DNA from: Pigmentiphaga litoralis
GTDB taxonomy: Bacteria > Pseudomonadota > Gammaproteobacteria > Burkholderiales > Burkholderiaceae_B
Direction: 5' to 3'
NCBI RefSeq assembly: GCF_014651835.1
Contig: NZ_BMXQ01000001.1
Coordinates: 1 to 64,000, forward strand
Length of the DNA: 64,000 nt
Positions within the stretch are counted from its first letter, which is position 1. Each line of letters begins with the position of its first letter. Made by a program: the position numbers and the translations under genes. This document shows positions 7,937 through 18,589 of the stretch, in pieces. The notes under the pieces are model-generated. The model was not told where the DNA came from and ran no database searches. It saw only the letters and a list, made by a program, of their open reading frames with translations.

Positions 7937-9667
7937 ATGGACGAAAATCCAATGGAACTCAGTGGCGCAGAGATCGTCGTGCGCGCCCTTGCTGACGAAG
8001 GCGTCGAACATGTGTTCGGCTACCCCGGTGGCTCGGTGCTGTACATCTACGACGCGATCTTCAATCAAGACAAATTCAAGCACATCCTCGTGCGGCACGA
8101 GCAGGCGGCTGTTCACGCGGCCGACGCGTATTCGCGCTCGTCGAACAAGGTGGGTGTCGCGCTGGTCACCAGCGGTCCTGGCGTGACCAACGCCGTGACC
8201 GGGATCGCGACCGCCTACATGGATTCGATCCCGATGGTCGTGATCTCCGGCCAAGTGCCAACGACCGCGATCGGGCAGGATGCCTTCCAGGAAGCCGACA
8301 CGGTCGGCATCACGCGTCCTTGCGTGAAGCACAACTTCCTGGTCAAGGACGTCAAGGACCTGGCCGATGTGATGCACAAGGCGTTCTACATCGCGCGCAC
8401 GGGCCGTCCAGGTCCGGTGCTGGTCGACATCCCCAAAGACATCACGGTAGCGCGCTGCAAGTACCAGCCGCCCGGCGAAATCAAGATGCGTTCCTACTCG
8501 CCCGTCGTCAAGGGCCACCAGGGACAGATCAAGAAAGCCGTGCAATTGTTGCTGCAGGCCGAACGCCCCATGATCTATGCAGGCGGCGGCGTGATCCTGT
8601 CGGACGCCAACGAAGAACTGACCAGGCTGGTGCAGATGGTCGACGCCCCCACCACCCTGACGCTGATGGGTCTGGGCGGCTTGCCCGCGACCGACCCGCG
8701 CTACGTGGGCTGGCTGGGCATGCACGGCACATACGAAGCCAACATGGCCATGCAGCACTGCGACGTGCTGCTCGCGGTGGGCGCGCGCTTCGATGACCGC
8801 GTGATCGGCAACCCGAAGCACTTTGCGCAGAACGCACGCAAGATCATTCACATCGACATCGACCCGTCGTCGATCTCGAAGCGGGTGAAGGTGGACGTGC
8901 CGATCGTGGGCGACGTGAAGGACGTGCTGCACGACCTGATCGCCCAGTACGAAAACGCCCTTCGCGAGCACCGGCCCGATCCCGAGCGGATCAAGCCCTG
9001 GTGGAAGCAGGTGGACGCCTGGCGCGGCAAGGACTGCCTGAAGTACGCCACGTCCGACACGTTGATCAAGCCGCAATACGTGGTTGAAAAGCTGTGTGAA
9101 GTCACGGGCGGCGAAGCCTTCGTGACCTCCGACGTGGGCCAGCACCAGATGTGGGCCGCGCAGTACTACCGCTTCAACAAGCCGCGCCGCTGGGTCAATT
9201 CCGGTGGCCTGGGCACCATGGGCGTGGGCCTGCCATACGCCATGGGCGTGCAGATGGCCAACCCTGGCGCCGATGTCGCGGTGATCACGGGCGAAGGCTC
9301 GATCCAGATGAACATCCAGGAACTGTCGACCTGCAAGCAGTACCACCTGACCCCCAAGGTGCTCTGCCTGAACAACCGCTACCTGGGCATGGTCCGGCAG
9401 TGGCAGCAGATCGACTACGGCGGCCGCTACGCCGAGTCCTACATGGACTCGCTGCCCGATTTCGTGAAGCTGGTCGAGGCCTACGGCCACGTCGGCATGC
9501 GGATCGAGAAACCCGGTGACGTCGAAGGCGCGCTGCGCGAATCCTTCAAATTGAAGGACCGCCTGGTGTTCATGGACTTCATTACCGACCAGACCGAAAA
9601 CGTGTGGCCGATGGTGAAGGCGGGTAAAGGCCTGACCGAGATGTTGCTCGGTTCGGAAGATCTCTAA
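7937..9667 (+). CDS. ilvB: Acetolactate synthase, large (catalytic) subunit
   Basis: 576 residues. It condenses two pyruvates, or pyruvate with 2-oxobutyrate, in the first common step of valine, leucine and isoleucine synthesis, using thiamine diphosphate, FAD and magnesium. The N-terminal motif VFGYPGG leads to the catalytic glutamate in RHEQAAVH (Glu55). The diphosphate motif TGEGSIQMN..LNN lies at about 450-478; a GEG form in place of GDG is, as I recall, usual in Burkholderiales. An in-frame ATG five codons later (MELSGAEIVV) matches the usual family start and may be the real one, as neither ATG has a strong Shine-Dalgarno. ilvH follows after nine bases. Confidence 0.95.
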   Translation: MDENPMELSGAEIVVRALADEGVEHVFGYPGGSVLYIYDAIFNQDKFKHILVRHEQAAVHAADAYSRSSNKVGVALVTSGPGVTNAVTGIATAYMDSIPMVVISGQVPTTAIGQDAFQEADTVGITRPCVKHNFLVKDVKDLADVMHKAFYIARTGRPGPVLVDIPKDITVARCKYQPPGEIKMRSYSPVVKGHQGQIKKAVQLLLQAERPMIYAGGGVILSDANEELTRLVQMVDAPTTLTLMGLGGLPATDPRYVGWLGMHGTYEANMAMQHCDVLLAVGARFDDRVIGNPKHFAQNARKIIHIDIDPSSISKRVKVDVPIVGDVKDVLHDLIAQYENALREHRPDPERIKPWWKQVDAWRGKDCLKYATSDTLIKPQYVVEKLCEVTGGEAFVTSDVGQHQMWAAQYYRFNKPRRWVNSGGLGTMGVGLPYAMGVQMANPGADVAVITGEGSIQMNIQELSTCKQYHLTPKVLCLNNRYLGMVRQWQQIDYGGRYAESYMDSLPDFVKLVEAYGHVGMRIEKPGDVEGALRESFKLKDRLVFMDFITDQTENVWPMVKAGKGLTEMLLGSEDL

Positions 9668-9676
9668 GGAGCACGC

Positions 9677-10168
9677 ATGAGACACGCCATATCTGTGCTT
9701 CTCGAGAACGAAGCCGGCGCGCTGTCGCGCGTCGTGGGACTGTTTTCCGCCCGCGGCTACAACATCGAAACCCTGACCGTCGCGCCGACCGAAGACGCCA
9801 CGCTGTCGCGGATGACCATCGTCACGTCGGGCTCCGATGACGTGATCGAACAGATCACCAAACACCTGAACCGCCTGGTGGAAGTGGTTAAGGTGGTCGA
9901 CCTGACCGAAGCGCCGCACATCGAGCGCGAGCTCATGCTGATCAAGGTGCGTGCGGTCGGCAAGGAGCGCGAAGAGATGAAGCGGATGGCCGACATTTTC
10001 CGCGGCCACATCGTCGACGTCTCGGACAAGAGCTATACGGTCGAACTGACCGGCGATAAAACCAAGCTCGATGCCTTCATCGAAGCGCTGGATCGCACCG
10101 CCATCCTGGAAACCGTGCGTACGGGCAGTTGCGGCATTGGCCGCGGCGAGCGCGTACTCAAGATTTGA
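9677..10168 (+). CDS. ilvH: Acetolactate synthase, small regulatory subunit
   Basis: 163 residues, the normal IlvH length. The N-terminal ACT domain starts RHAISVLLENEAGALSRVVGLFSARGYNIE, the valine-binding feedback region. A C-terminal domain follows with ERELMLIKV and the conserved GDKTKLDAF. It binds IlvB, raises its activity and gives valine sensitivity. TAAGGAG lies six bases before the ATG, nine bases after the ilvB stop, so the two are co-translated from one message. Confidence 0.95.
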   Translation: MRHAISVLLENEAGALSRVVGLFSARGYNIETLTVAPTEDATLSRMTIVTSGSDDVIEQITKHLNRLVEVVKVVDLTEAPHIERELMLIKVRAVGKEREEMKRMADIFRGHIVDVSDKSYTVELTGDKTKLDAFIEALDRTAILETVRTGSCGIGRGERVLKI

Positions 10169-10187
10169 ACATTGCCTACATAGATAA

Positions 10188-11219
<1,032 letters not shown>

Positions 11220-11240
11220 TCATGCACTGATCGTGATTTG

Positions 11241-11274
11241 TCATCGATGCTTCCGGGTTCGGAGGCGTCGATGA
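11241..11274 (+). other. Stable 3' hairpin after ilvC
   Basis: TCATCGATGCTTCC pairs with GGAGGCGTCGATGA (two G-T pairs) around GGGTTC. No T-run follows, so it more likely protects the 3' end than terminates transcription. The intrinsic terminator is the next hairpin downstream. Confidence 0.5.
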
Positions 11275-11296
11275 TCGGGATCGGTAAAGGGTATCG

Positions 11297-11333
11297 AACC
11301 CCGCCCGCGGCAACGCGTGGCGGGTTTTTTGTT
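11297..11333 (+). terminator. Terminator of the ilvBHC operon
   Basis: CCCGCC-CGCG, loop GCAA, CGCG-T-GGCGGG, then TTTTTT and GTTT. It lies between ilvC and the convergent AraC gene, whose stop codon touches its tail. Confidence 0.8.
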
Positions 11334-12313
11334 TAATGCGAGGCGCCGCGCAAGCTGCGGTATTCGCTGGGCAGCACGCCAAACTGCGCGCGGAAGGATT
11401 TGCCGAAGTGGCTGAGGTTGTCGTAGCCCACGTCGAACGCGACGTCGGTCACGCTGGCGCCCCCTGCCAGGCGCTGCGCCGCGTGACGCAGCCGCAGTGC
11501 GCGCAGGTGCGCATGCACCGATGTGCCGGCACGGGCGCGGAATCCGGACTGCAGTTTCTTTTCTGGCAGGCCCACGGCCTTGGCGAGTCGCACAGCGGGC
11601 CAGGCTTCGGCATAACGCGTTTCGAGCAAGGCAAAGGCGCGCAGCAGGCGTTCGTTTTCGATGGCGGTCAGGGGCACGGACGGATCGAGCGTGGCCAGCA
11701 CGTCGATCACGTGCGCGAGCAATTCGTGCGCGCGCGCCCGGCGCCACAAGGCCAGCGCATCGGGATCGGCCAGCGGTGTCGACGAGAGCGACTGCGCCAG
11801 TTGCAGCACCGCATGGCTGGCGCCGCAGGACGCGACCAGCCCGGGCGCATCGTGCGATGACGCATCGGACGCAAAGCGCGCCACCAGACGTTCGGCTATC
11901 GGAAAGGACGTGAGGCGGCGCAGCGCGTCGGCCGACAGGCGCAGATCGACGATGTGCACGTCATGCCGGGCGGGCAGCCGCACCTGGCTGCCCAGGCGGT
12001 CGGAGTATTGCGACAGGACGAGCGATCCGACGCGCGGGGTGCACACGGCGCCGCGATCCAGTTCGAAGCGCGGCGTGCCGGCCAGCAGCACCTGGATGCC
12101 GAAGACTTGAGTGCCTGGAGAAGGGAGCGTGAGTTCGGCGTCGGGGCGGCCGCGCAGCACAGCCAGGCTGATGCCTTCGTCGACCCGCGCCAGCAATGCG
12201 ATCGTCTTTTCCCAATCCGGCGTGACGGGCACGGTCGGCAAGGTCGCACGCCACCACTCGTGCGGTTGGCGCGGGGAATCGTGTGGCGATGTGTGGCGGA
12301 CGACGTCTGGCAT
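11333..12313 (-). CDS. AraC-family regulator, probably of the siderophore locus
   Basis: 326 residues from the ATG chosen (an in-frame upstream start would add 21 residues). The C-terminal third is a two-HTH AraC domain: LAKAVGLPEKKLQSGFRARAG for the first helix-turn-helix, and VTDVAFDVGYDNLSHFGKSFRAQFGVLPSEYR, the canonical second half. The N-terminal half is an unassigned sensor region. PchR and AlcR regulators of this layout sit beside siderophore genes and bind the ferric siderophore. Here the gene diverges from a TonB receptor with a Fur box in the 155-base gap, so a role as its siderophore-responsive activator is likely but inferred. Confidence 0.85.
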   Translation of the reverse strand: MPDVVRHTSPHDSPRQPHEWWRATLPTVPVTPDWEKTIALLARVDEGISLAVLRGRPDAELTLPSPGTQVFGIQVLLAGTPRFELDRGAVCTPRVGSLVLSQYSDRLGSQVRLPARHDVHIVDLRLSADALRRLTSFPIAERLVARFASDASSHDAPGLVASCGASHAVLQLAQSLSSTPLADPDALALWRRARAHELLAHVIDVLATLDPSVPLTAIENERLLRAFALLETRYAEAWPAVRLAKAVGLPEKKLQSGFRARAGTSVHAHLRALRLRHAAQRLAGGASVTDVAFDVGYDNLSHFGKSFRAQFGVLPSEYRSLRGASH

Positions 12314-12415
12314 GCGTTTGAAGGGGGAAGTGTGGCACAGCCGCGAGTCCGTCAATCCGCGCCGCAAAACCGTCAACGACGTTGGCCGAATCCCGCGATA
12401 CTCGCTCTGTTCACG

Positions 12416-12434
12416 ATTGATAATCGTTCTCGTT
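12416..12434 (+). promoter_or_regulatory. Fur box upstream of the hydroxamate receptor
   Basis: ATTGATAATCGTTCTCGTT differs at only a few positions from the 19-base Fur consensus. It lies 35 bases before the receptor start, in the divergent gap with the AraC gene, so it can control both. Confidence 0.75.
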
Positions 12435-12468
12435 CGAGTTTACAGGCTTTGGCGCCTGGAGGGTACGC

Positions 12469-14685
12469 ATGGTCCACCATCGATTTACCGTTGTTGCCGC
12501 CTCGTTGGCGGTGGCCTTTCCGCTGAGCGGTCTTGCGCAGCAGACGCCTGCCGACGCGCCGGCTCGCCTGCCGGCCATCCAGGTCGAGGCGGCCGGTTCG
12601 GCGCTGGCCGATCCGGTGGACACGGGTTACACCGCCACGCGCGTGCGCTCCGCGATGAAGTCGAATACCTCGCTGCTGGAGACGCCGCAGGCGGTCAACG
12701 TGGTCACGCGCATGGAGATGGAACGGCAGGGTTCGGTGTCGGTGGCGCAGGCCCTGCGTTACACGCCCGGCGTGGTGGGCCAGTATGGCGACACCGATGC
12801 GCGCTATGACTGGCTGACGGTGCGAGGCTTTACGCCGGCGCGGTATCTGGATGGCCTGGTACTGCCGTTTGGCGTGCGCGGGTATGCGCAGCCGCGGGTG
12901 GAGGTGTTCGGGCTGGAACGTATCGAGGTGTTGAAAGGGCCGTCGTCGGGCCTGTTCGGGCAGACCGCGCCGGGTGGACTCGTCAACATGGTCAGCAAGA
13001 AGCCGACCGAAGAACGGCTGCGGGAAGTGAACCTGCAATACGGCAGCTTCGACCGGAAGCAGGCGGCGTTCGACTTTGGCGGGCCCGTGGACGAGAACCG
13101 CGCGGTGCTCTATCGCCTGACCGGGCTGGTCAAGGACAGCGGCACGCAATACGACTACGTGAAGGACAACAAGGTGTTCCTGCAGGGCGGGTTGACCTTC
13201 AACCTGTCGGACGCGACGCGGCTGAACCTGATGGCGCAGTACCAGAAGATCCGGTCGCCGGGCGGTGGCGGGGCGCCGGTACTGCCGCGGGTGGGCACGG
13301 TGGTGCCGAGCGCGCTGGGCACCATTTCACGCGGCCGCTTCGTGGGCGATCCGAACTACGACCTGTTCACCAACGAACAGAAGATGCTGGGCTATACCCT
13401 GGAACACCAACTGAATGACAGGGTGGGATTCAAGCAGACGGCGCGGGTGACGCAGGTCGATACGAATTCTCGGCGGGTGCAGGTCGGCGCGGTGTTTGGC
13501 GATACGCAGGCCGCGCGATATGCGTGGTCCTTTCCTGAGAAGGCAACGACGATCCAGATCGACAACCAGCTGAACGCGGACCTGGATTGGGGCGTCACGC
13601 GGCATCGGATCACGGCAGGCGTCGACTATCTGCGCGACCGCGCCGATTACACCGAAAGCCAGCTGGGCATCTTCTACCGGCCCGGCACGACGACGCCTGA
13701 ATTCTTCGATCTCTACAATCCGGTGTACGGCGATCGCGCCGTGGCCGTGCCGCCCGATGCTTTGCGTATTCATCAGACGCGCGAGCAACTGGGGGTCTAC
13801 CTGCAGGACCAGGTGTCGATCGACAAGTGGCGCCTGACGCTGGCCGGCCGCCAGGACTGGACCAACACGGACACCAACACGACCAACATCGCCGCCTCGG
13901 GCGCCGCCACGTTCCGCCGCACCGACATCGATGCGAACCGCTTCACCGGACGGGCCGCGCTGGCCTATGCGATGGACAACGGCGTGTCCCCGTACGTGAG
14001 CTATTCGACTTCGTTTCAGCCCCTGGCCGGCATCCGGTCGGACGGCACGAATCTAAAGCCGTCGACCGGCAAGCAGGTGGAAGCGGGCGTCAAGTTCCAG
14101 CCCGCCAATCGGAACGCGCTGCTGACGGCCGCGGTGTTCGACATCAAGCAGGACGATGTCAGCGCTACCGATCCAACCAACAGCAACTACAGCATCCAGG
14201 TGGGGCAGGTCACGTCGCGCGGGCTGGAATTGGAAGCCAAGGGCAGCGTGACCAAGGCGCTGAACCTGACGCTGGCCTATACCTACATGGACACCGAGAT
14301 CACGCGGGCAAGTTCGACGGCGGCGTCGGCGGGCCGGGAGGGCAACCGGCTGAACTTCGTGCCGCGGCACCAGGCGTCGGTGTGGGCGGACTACACCGTG
14401 CAGACGGGGCCGCTCGCGGGGCTGGGGTTGGGGGCCGGTGTGCGCTATCGCGGCAGCGTGTTTGGCGACCTGGCGAATCAGCAGGAAGTCGGTGGCGTGA
14501 CCTTGGTCGACGCGGCCTTGCGCTACGACCTGGGCCGCTTGCACGACACGCTGAAAGGCGCGGACCTGAGCGTGAATTTTTCGAACCTGTTCGACAAGAA
14601 ATACGTGGTCAATTGCCTGGCGGCGACGGCGTGCTACTGGGGTACCGAGCGCACCGCGGTGGCGAACCTGCGTTACCGCTGGTGA
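12469..14685 (+). CDS. TonB-dependent hydroxamate-type siderophore receptor
   Basis: 738 residues: a signal peptide (1-23, ending SGLAQ), a TonB-box-like LPAIQVEA, then a plug with LLETPQAVNVVTR, LRYTPGVVGQYG, LTVRGFTPARYLDGL and ERIEVLKGPSSGLFGQTAPGGLVNMVSKKP. The barrel ends in RYRW. The plug wording is that of the FhuA/FcuA/FoxA ferrichrome-ferrioxamine group, and the genes downstream (fhuB, fhuD, fhuF) agree. Upstream lie a Fur box, a GGAGGG ribosome site and the divergent AraC gene. Only 55 bases separate it from the exporter gene. No STN domain is present, so it does not signal to an ECF sigma factor. Confidence 0.88.
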   Translation: MVHHRFTVVAASLAVAFPLSGLAQQTPADAPARLPAIQVEAAGSALADPVDTGYTATRVRSAMKSNTSLLETPQAVNVVTRMEMERQGSVSVAQALRYTPGVVGQYGDTDARYDWLTVRGFTPARYLDGLVLPFGVRGYAQPRVEVFGLERIEVLKGPSSGLFGQTAPGGLVNMVSKKPTEERLREVNLQYGSFDRKQAAFDFGGPVDENRAVLYRLTGLVKDSGTQYDYVKDNKVFLQGGLTFNLSDATRLNLMAQYQKIRSPGGGGAPVLPRVGTVVPSALGTISRGRFVGDPNYDLFTNEQKMLGYTLEHQLNDRVGFKQTARVTQVDTNSRRVQVGAVFGDTQAARYAWSFPEKATTIQIDNQLNADLDWGVTRHRITAGVDYLRDRADYTESQLGIFYRPGTTTPEFFDLYNPVYGDRAVAVPPDALRIHQTREQLGVYLQDQVSIDKWRLTLAGRQDWTNTDTNTTNIAASGAATFRRTDIDANRFTGRAALAYAMDNGVSPYVSYSTSFQPLAGIRSDGTNLKPSTGKQVEAGVKFQPANRNALLTAAVFDIKQDDVSATDPTNSNYSIQVGQVTSRGLELEAKGSVTKALNLTLAYTYMDTEITRASSTAASAGREGNRLNFVPRHQASVWADYTVQTGPLAGLGLGAGVRYRGSVFGDLANQQEVGGVTLVDAALRYDLGRLHDTLKGADLSVNFSNLFDKKYVVNCLAATACYWGTERTAVANLRYRW

Positions 14686-14740
14686 AGGCGGGCAAAGGAG
14701 GCGGCGGCTCAAGGATGCCTGCTGCCAAAGGCCGCGCCGC

Positions 14741-16462
14741 ATGCGCCTGATCGCCCGTATCTTCCGGTCGTACCGCTGGCCGGTCGCCCTGGTGCTGATT
14801 TTGAGCACGCTCAGCGGACTGCTGAGCGTCGGCGTCATTGCGTTCGTCAACCAACAGATGATCCAGCGCACCGACTTGTCGGACGCGACGCTGTGGCAGT
14901 TTGGCGGATTGCTGCTGTTGCTGCTGGCGGTGACGTCGGGGACGCAGCTGGGACTGACGGCGCTTGGCCATCGCTTCGTATATGCCCTGCGGCGCGAGAT
15001 GGTCAAACGCCTGCTCGATACCGAACTGCGGGAAGTCGAAGGGCTTGGGCAGGGCGCGGTGTTCGCCAGCCTGTCCAGCGACATCCGCAGCGTGACGCTG
15101 GCCTTTGTGCACCTGCCCGAATTGATCTACGGCAGTGTGCTGAGCGCGGCGTCGTTCGCGTATCTGGCCTGGCTGTCGCCGTCGATGTTTCTGGCGACCT
15201 CGGCATGGATGGCGTTCACCTTGGGCATCGGGTGGCTGCTGCTGTCCCGCCTGCGGCGGCATCTGGCGTTGCTGCGCGAATCCGAAGACGGCTTGTATGG
15301 GCAATACCACGCGGTGCTCGACGGCTTCAAGGAACTGGCCTTGAACCGTGATCGCGCGCAGCACCTGTACGAAGGCGACTTCGACACCTTCGCGAGAGGC
15401 TATCGCGACCACTTCATCAAGGCGGACAGATTCCACGGAATTGCCAGCAACTGGGCCAACATCATGGTGCTGGGCACCCTGGGTCTGGCGTTCTATCTGG
15501 CCAAGGGATTGGGGTGGTCGGATGCCGACACGGCGGCCACCTATGCGTTGACGCTGCTGTTCATGCGCACGCCACTGGTGTCGGCGGTGGCGGCGATTCC
15601 TGCCCAGATGGCCGGCGCGGTGGCGCTTGCCAAGGTGGAAGCGCTGGCGCTGGCGCCGTTCAAGGCAGGGTTTATTCGCGAGCGTCCGGCAACAGGCGCG
15701 TCACCTGCTGGCACTGTCCGGTTGGCCGGACAATGGCAGACGCTGTCCTTGCAGGATGTCTGTTTCTCTTACCCTCCACGCCAGGGCGACCCGGGCTTTG
15801 CGATCGGCCCCTTGAACATCACCCTGCGCCGCGGCGAGATGGTCTTTGTGATTGGCGGCAATGGCAGCGGCAAGTCCAGCCTGGCCAAACTGCTGGCAGG
15901 CCTGTATGCGCCGACTGCCGGCCAGATCGTGATCGACGACAGCATCCTTGCGACGGACCACCTGGCTGCGTACCGCCAGCTGTTTTCGGCGGTGTTCACC
16001 GACTTCCATCTGTTTGCGCACCTGCTGGGGCCGGGCGGTGGCGCCGCGCGACAGGACCGGGTAAATGACTGGCTGGAGGTGCTGCAAATGCGCGACAAAG
16101 TGACGCTTGTCGGGGCGCGCATTGGCAACCTGAAGATGTCGCAAGGGCAGCGCAAGCGGCTGGCGCTGCTGGCGAGCCTGCTGGAAGAACGCGATATTCT
16201 TCTGCTCGACGAATGGGCGGCGGACCAGGATCCGCTGTACCGCCGTGTCTTCTATCTTGAACTGCTGCCAAGGCTGAAACGTGCAGGCATCACGGTGATC
16301 GTGGTGACGCATGACGACCGGTATTTCGCGCAGGCCGACAGACTGTTGAAATTGGAGCGAGGGCGCATGATCGAACTGATGGGCGTGTCACGGCAGCGCG
16401 CGGGCAAGGATGCATTGGCCGAAATCGACGGCAGCTGCTGGTCGGATCGGGAGCCGGGCTGA
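14741..16462 (+). CDS. Cyclic-peptide/siderophore-type ABC exporter (SyrD/PvdE/YojI-like)
   Basis: 573 residues: six transmembrane helices over about 1-285, then an ATPase domain. Walker A is GGNGSGKSS, the signature is MSQGQRKR in place of LSGGQ, Walker B is ILLLDEWAAD and the H-loop is THDD. The signature and DEWAADQDP wording are those of the cyclic-peptide transporter family, which includes PvdE (pyoverdine precursor export), SyrD and the OrbE/MbaE proteins of ornibactin and malleobactin loci. It would pump a peptide or siderophore precursor to the periplasm. No synthetase is encoded nearby. The next gene's ATG directly follows its stop. Confidence 0.85.
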   Translation: MRLIARIFRSYRWPVALVLILSTLSGLLSVGVIAFVNQQMIQRTDLSDATLWQFGGLLLLLLAVTSGTQLGLTALGHRFVYALRREMVKRLLDTELREVEGLGQGAVFASLSSDIRSVTLAFVHLPELIYGSVLSAASFAYLAWLSPSMFLATSAWMAFTLGIGWLLLSRLRRHLALLRESEDGLYGQYHAVLDGFKELALNRDRAQHLYEGDFDTFARGYRDHFIKADRFHGIASNWANIMVLGTLGLAFYLAKGLGWSDADTAATYALTLLFMRTPLVSAVAAIPAQMAGAVALAKVEALALAPFKAGFIRERPATGASPAGTVRLAGQWQTLSLQDVCFSYPPRQGDPGFAIGPLNITLRRGEMVFVIGGNGSGKSSLAKLLAGLYAPTAGQIVIDDSILATDHLAAYRQLFSAVFTDFHLFAHLLGPGGGAARQDRVNDWLEVLQMRDKVTLVGARIGNLKMSQGQRKRLALLASLLEERDILLLDEWAADQDPLYRRVFYLELLPRLKRAGITVIVVTHDDRYFAQADRLLKLERGRMIELMGVSRQRAGKDALAEIDGSCWSDREPG

Positions 16463-18589
16463 ATGGAGGCGGCAGGGCGCATCGCATCGCCAGGATCGTC
16501 AGGTACGTCGGGCCTACCGGATGCGCCGGACTTGCCGGACTCGTCGGGTCCATCGCCGTCGTTGGCTTCCTCGGGTTCGGGGTCGAAGCGGGCATCGAAG
16601 CGGGCAGCGTGGTGGGGCGGCGTTGGCCTGCTCGCGATGATCGCCTGGCAGATCGGTGTGCGGCTGCAGGGTGACGCGACGAATGCGCCACTGGACAACG
16701 CGCTGGAACGACTGCTGCGCGACTGGATCGTGTGGCCCCGGTTGGCGGCCGGCATTCTGGTAGGAGCCAGCCTGGGCGTTGCGGGCGCCTTGATGCAACT
16801 CATCACGCGCAACCCGCTCGTCTCCCCCGATCTGCTGGGCATTACGGCTGGCGCGCAGCTGGGCTTGATCCTGGGCACGACGTTGCCCGCCGCCATGGGG
16901 CTGCCGCTCATCATGGTAGGCGGAGTGGCGGCAGCCGGCCTGACCTTTGCCGCAGCGGGCGGCGGGCTCGCATCGCCCCTGCGGCTGACCCTGGCGGGGG
17001 TGGGAATCGCGCAATGTTTGAGCGCGCTCATTGCGTTGCTTCTTAGCCTGAACGATCGTGCCGCCATGGTGGTGTCGTTGTGGAACACGGGGTCGCTCAG
17101 CCAGTTCGGCTGGCGGGCCATGGTTCCGTCGCTCGTGCTTACGCCGCTTGCCCTGCTGGGATTGCTGGCGCTTGCGCGGCCGCTCAATCTGGCCCCGCTG
17201 GGTGACGCGCAGATGCGGTCGCTGGGGGTGTCGCCGCCGCGGTTGAAGGTGCTGGTGGTAGGGATCGGCAGTGTGCTGACGGCCTTGGCGTTCCAACTGG
17301 CCGGACCGCTCGGCTTCATCGGGTTGGTCGCGCCCAATCTGCTGCGGCTCGGGTTGGGGGTTGCGCGCCCTTCGACACTGCTGCCGCTGTGCGCGGTGTG
17401 GGGCGCGGCGCTGACCCTGTTTGCCGACAACGCGGCCTCCACGATGGCGGAATGGAGCACTTGGGGCAACGGGGTCACCGTCCCGCTCGGTGTGCTGTCG
17501 GCGTTGCTGGGATCGCTTGCCATTCTCGTGCTGCTGCGCATCGTGCCGGCCGCGCCAGCCACCGCCCTGACGCAGACCGATGGCCGATCCTTGCGGCAAT
17601 GGGTGTCCTTGATGCGGTTTGCCGCTATCACCGTTGCGGCGACCACGCTGCTGATCGGCGTTGGCGTTTTTCATGCCACCGGCATGGATCCCCTTGCCTA
17701 TGCGCGGGCTCTTGCAGCAGGGGATGCGCAGGCCTGGGCGCTCGCCGATCTGCGCTTGCCGCGTCTGCTGGTGGACGCGATGGCGGGTGCTTGCCTGGCT
17801 TTGAGCGGCGTGATCCTGCAGACGGTGACGCGCAATCCGTTGGCAGGGCCCGAAATCCTGGGTGTCAGCCAAAGCGCGGCCCTGGCGGTCCTGCTTGCGT
17901 TGGTCCTGATGCCCGATGTGCTGCTGGCGTGGCGCTTTCCGATTGCCTGGGGCGGGGCAGCCCTGGCACTGGCGATCGTCGTCGGTCTGAACCTGCGGCA
18001 TGGCCTCGAACCGCTGCGCCTGACCCTGACGGGCTTTGCCCTGAGCGGCGCGGCGCTGGCGCTGATCGGCCTGTTGATCGCGCAGTTCAGCACGAATGTC
18101 GCCCAGGCCCTGATCTGGATGGTGGGCAGCAGCTACGGCCGTGACTGGGGCGATGTAGCGGCCATGCTTCCCTGGATGGCCACCGGCATGGCGGCCTGCC
18201 TCCTGGTGGCGCGCGGCATGGACCTGCTGCAGCTGGGGGACGGCGTTGCCGGCAGCCTGGGCATGCCCGTGGCTCGGCGGCGGGTACTGCTTGTCGTCCT
18301 GGCCAGCTTTCTGGTGGCGGTGCCCGTGGCTGTCGTCGGTCCGGTCGGTTTCGTGGGCTTGCTGGTGCCACATGGCGTGCGTCTGCTGGGCTTTTATCGC
18401 AGCCGGCAACGGCTCTGGGCCGCGCCGCTGCTGGGCGCCGCATTGCTTGTGTTGGCCGATCTGCTTGGCCATGCCCTGATGGCGCCGATCGATATTCCCC
18501 TGGGGATTGCGACGGCGGCGCTGGGCACGCCGTGCTTCCTGTTGCTGCTGGCGCGCACCCACTTTCGCCGCGGCGGGGCGGGGGCGTGA
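16463..18589 (+). CDS. fhuB: Iron(III)-hydroxamate permease, fused double subunit FhuB
   Basis: 708 residues. Two homologous BtuCD-type permease halves (about 50-365 and 385-705) are fused, as in enterobacterial FhuB. Each half carries the LITRNPLVSPDLLGITAGA / VTRNPLAGPEILGVSQSA motif and a GFIGLVAPNLLRL / GFVGLLVPHGVRLL coupling loop for the FhuC ATPase. It moves ferric hydroxamate across the inner membrane. The first 47 residues are a Ser/Gly/Pro-rich cytoplasmic extension absent from typical FhuB (about 660 residues). The ATG follows the exporter stop directly and its own stop overlaps fhuD by one base (TGATG). Confidence 0.93.
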   Translation: MEAAGRIASPGSSGTSGLPDAPDLPDSSGPSPSLASSGSGSKRASKRAAWWGGVGLLAMIAWQIGVRLQGDATNAPLDNALERLLRDWIVWPRLAAGILVGASLGVAGALMQLITRNPLVSPDLLGITAGAQLGLILGTTLPAAMGLPLIMVGGVAAAGLTFAAAGGGLASPLRLTLAGVGIAQCLSALIALLLSLNDRAAMVVSLWNTGSLSQFGWRAMVPSLVLTPLALLGLLALARPLNLAPLGDAQMRSLGVSPPRLKVLVVGIGSVLTALAFQLAGPLGFIGLVAPNLLRLGLGVARPSTLLPLCAVWGAALTLFADNAASTMAEWSTWGNGVTVPLGVLSALLGSLAILVLLRIVPAAPATALTQTDGRSLRQWVSLMRFAAITVAATTLLIGVGVFHATGMDPLAYARALAAGDAQAWALADLRLPRLLVDAMAGACLALSGVILQTVTRNPLAGPEILGVSQSAALAVLLALVLMPDVLLAWRFPIAWGGAALALAIVVGLNLRHGLEPLRLTLTGFALSGAALALIGLLIAQFSTNVAQALIWMVGSSYGRDWGDVAAMLPWMATGMAACLLVARGMDLLQLGDGVAGSLGMPVARRRVLLVVLASFLVAVPVAVVGPVGFVGLLVPHGVRLLGFYRSRQRLWAAPLLGAALLVLADLLGHALMAPIDIPLGIATAALGTPCFLLLLARTHFRRGGAGA

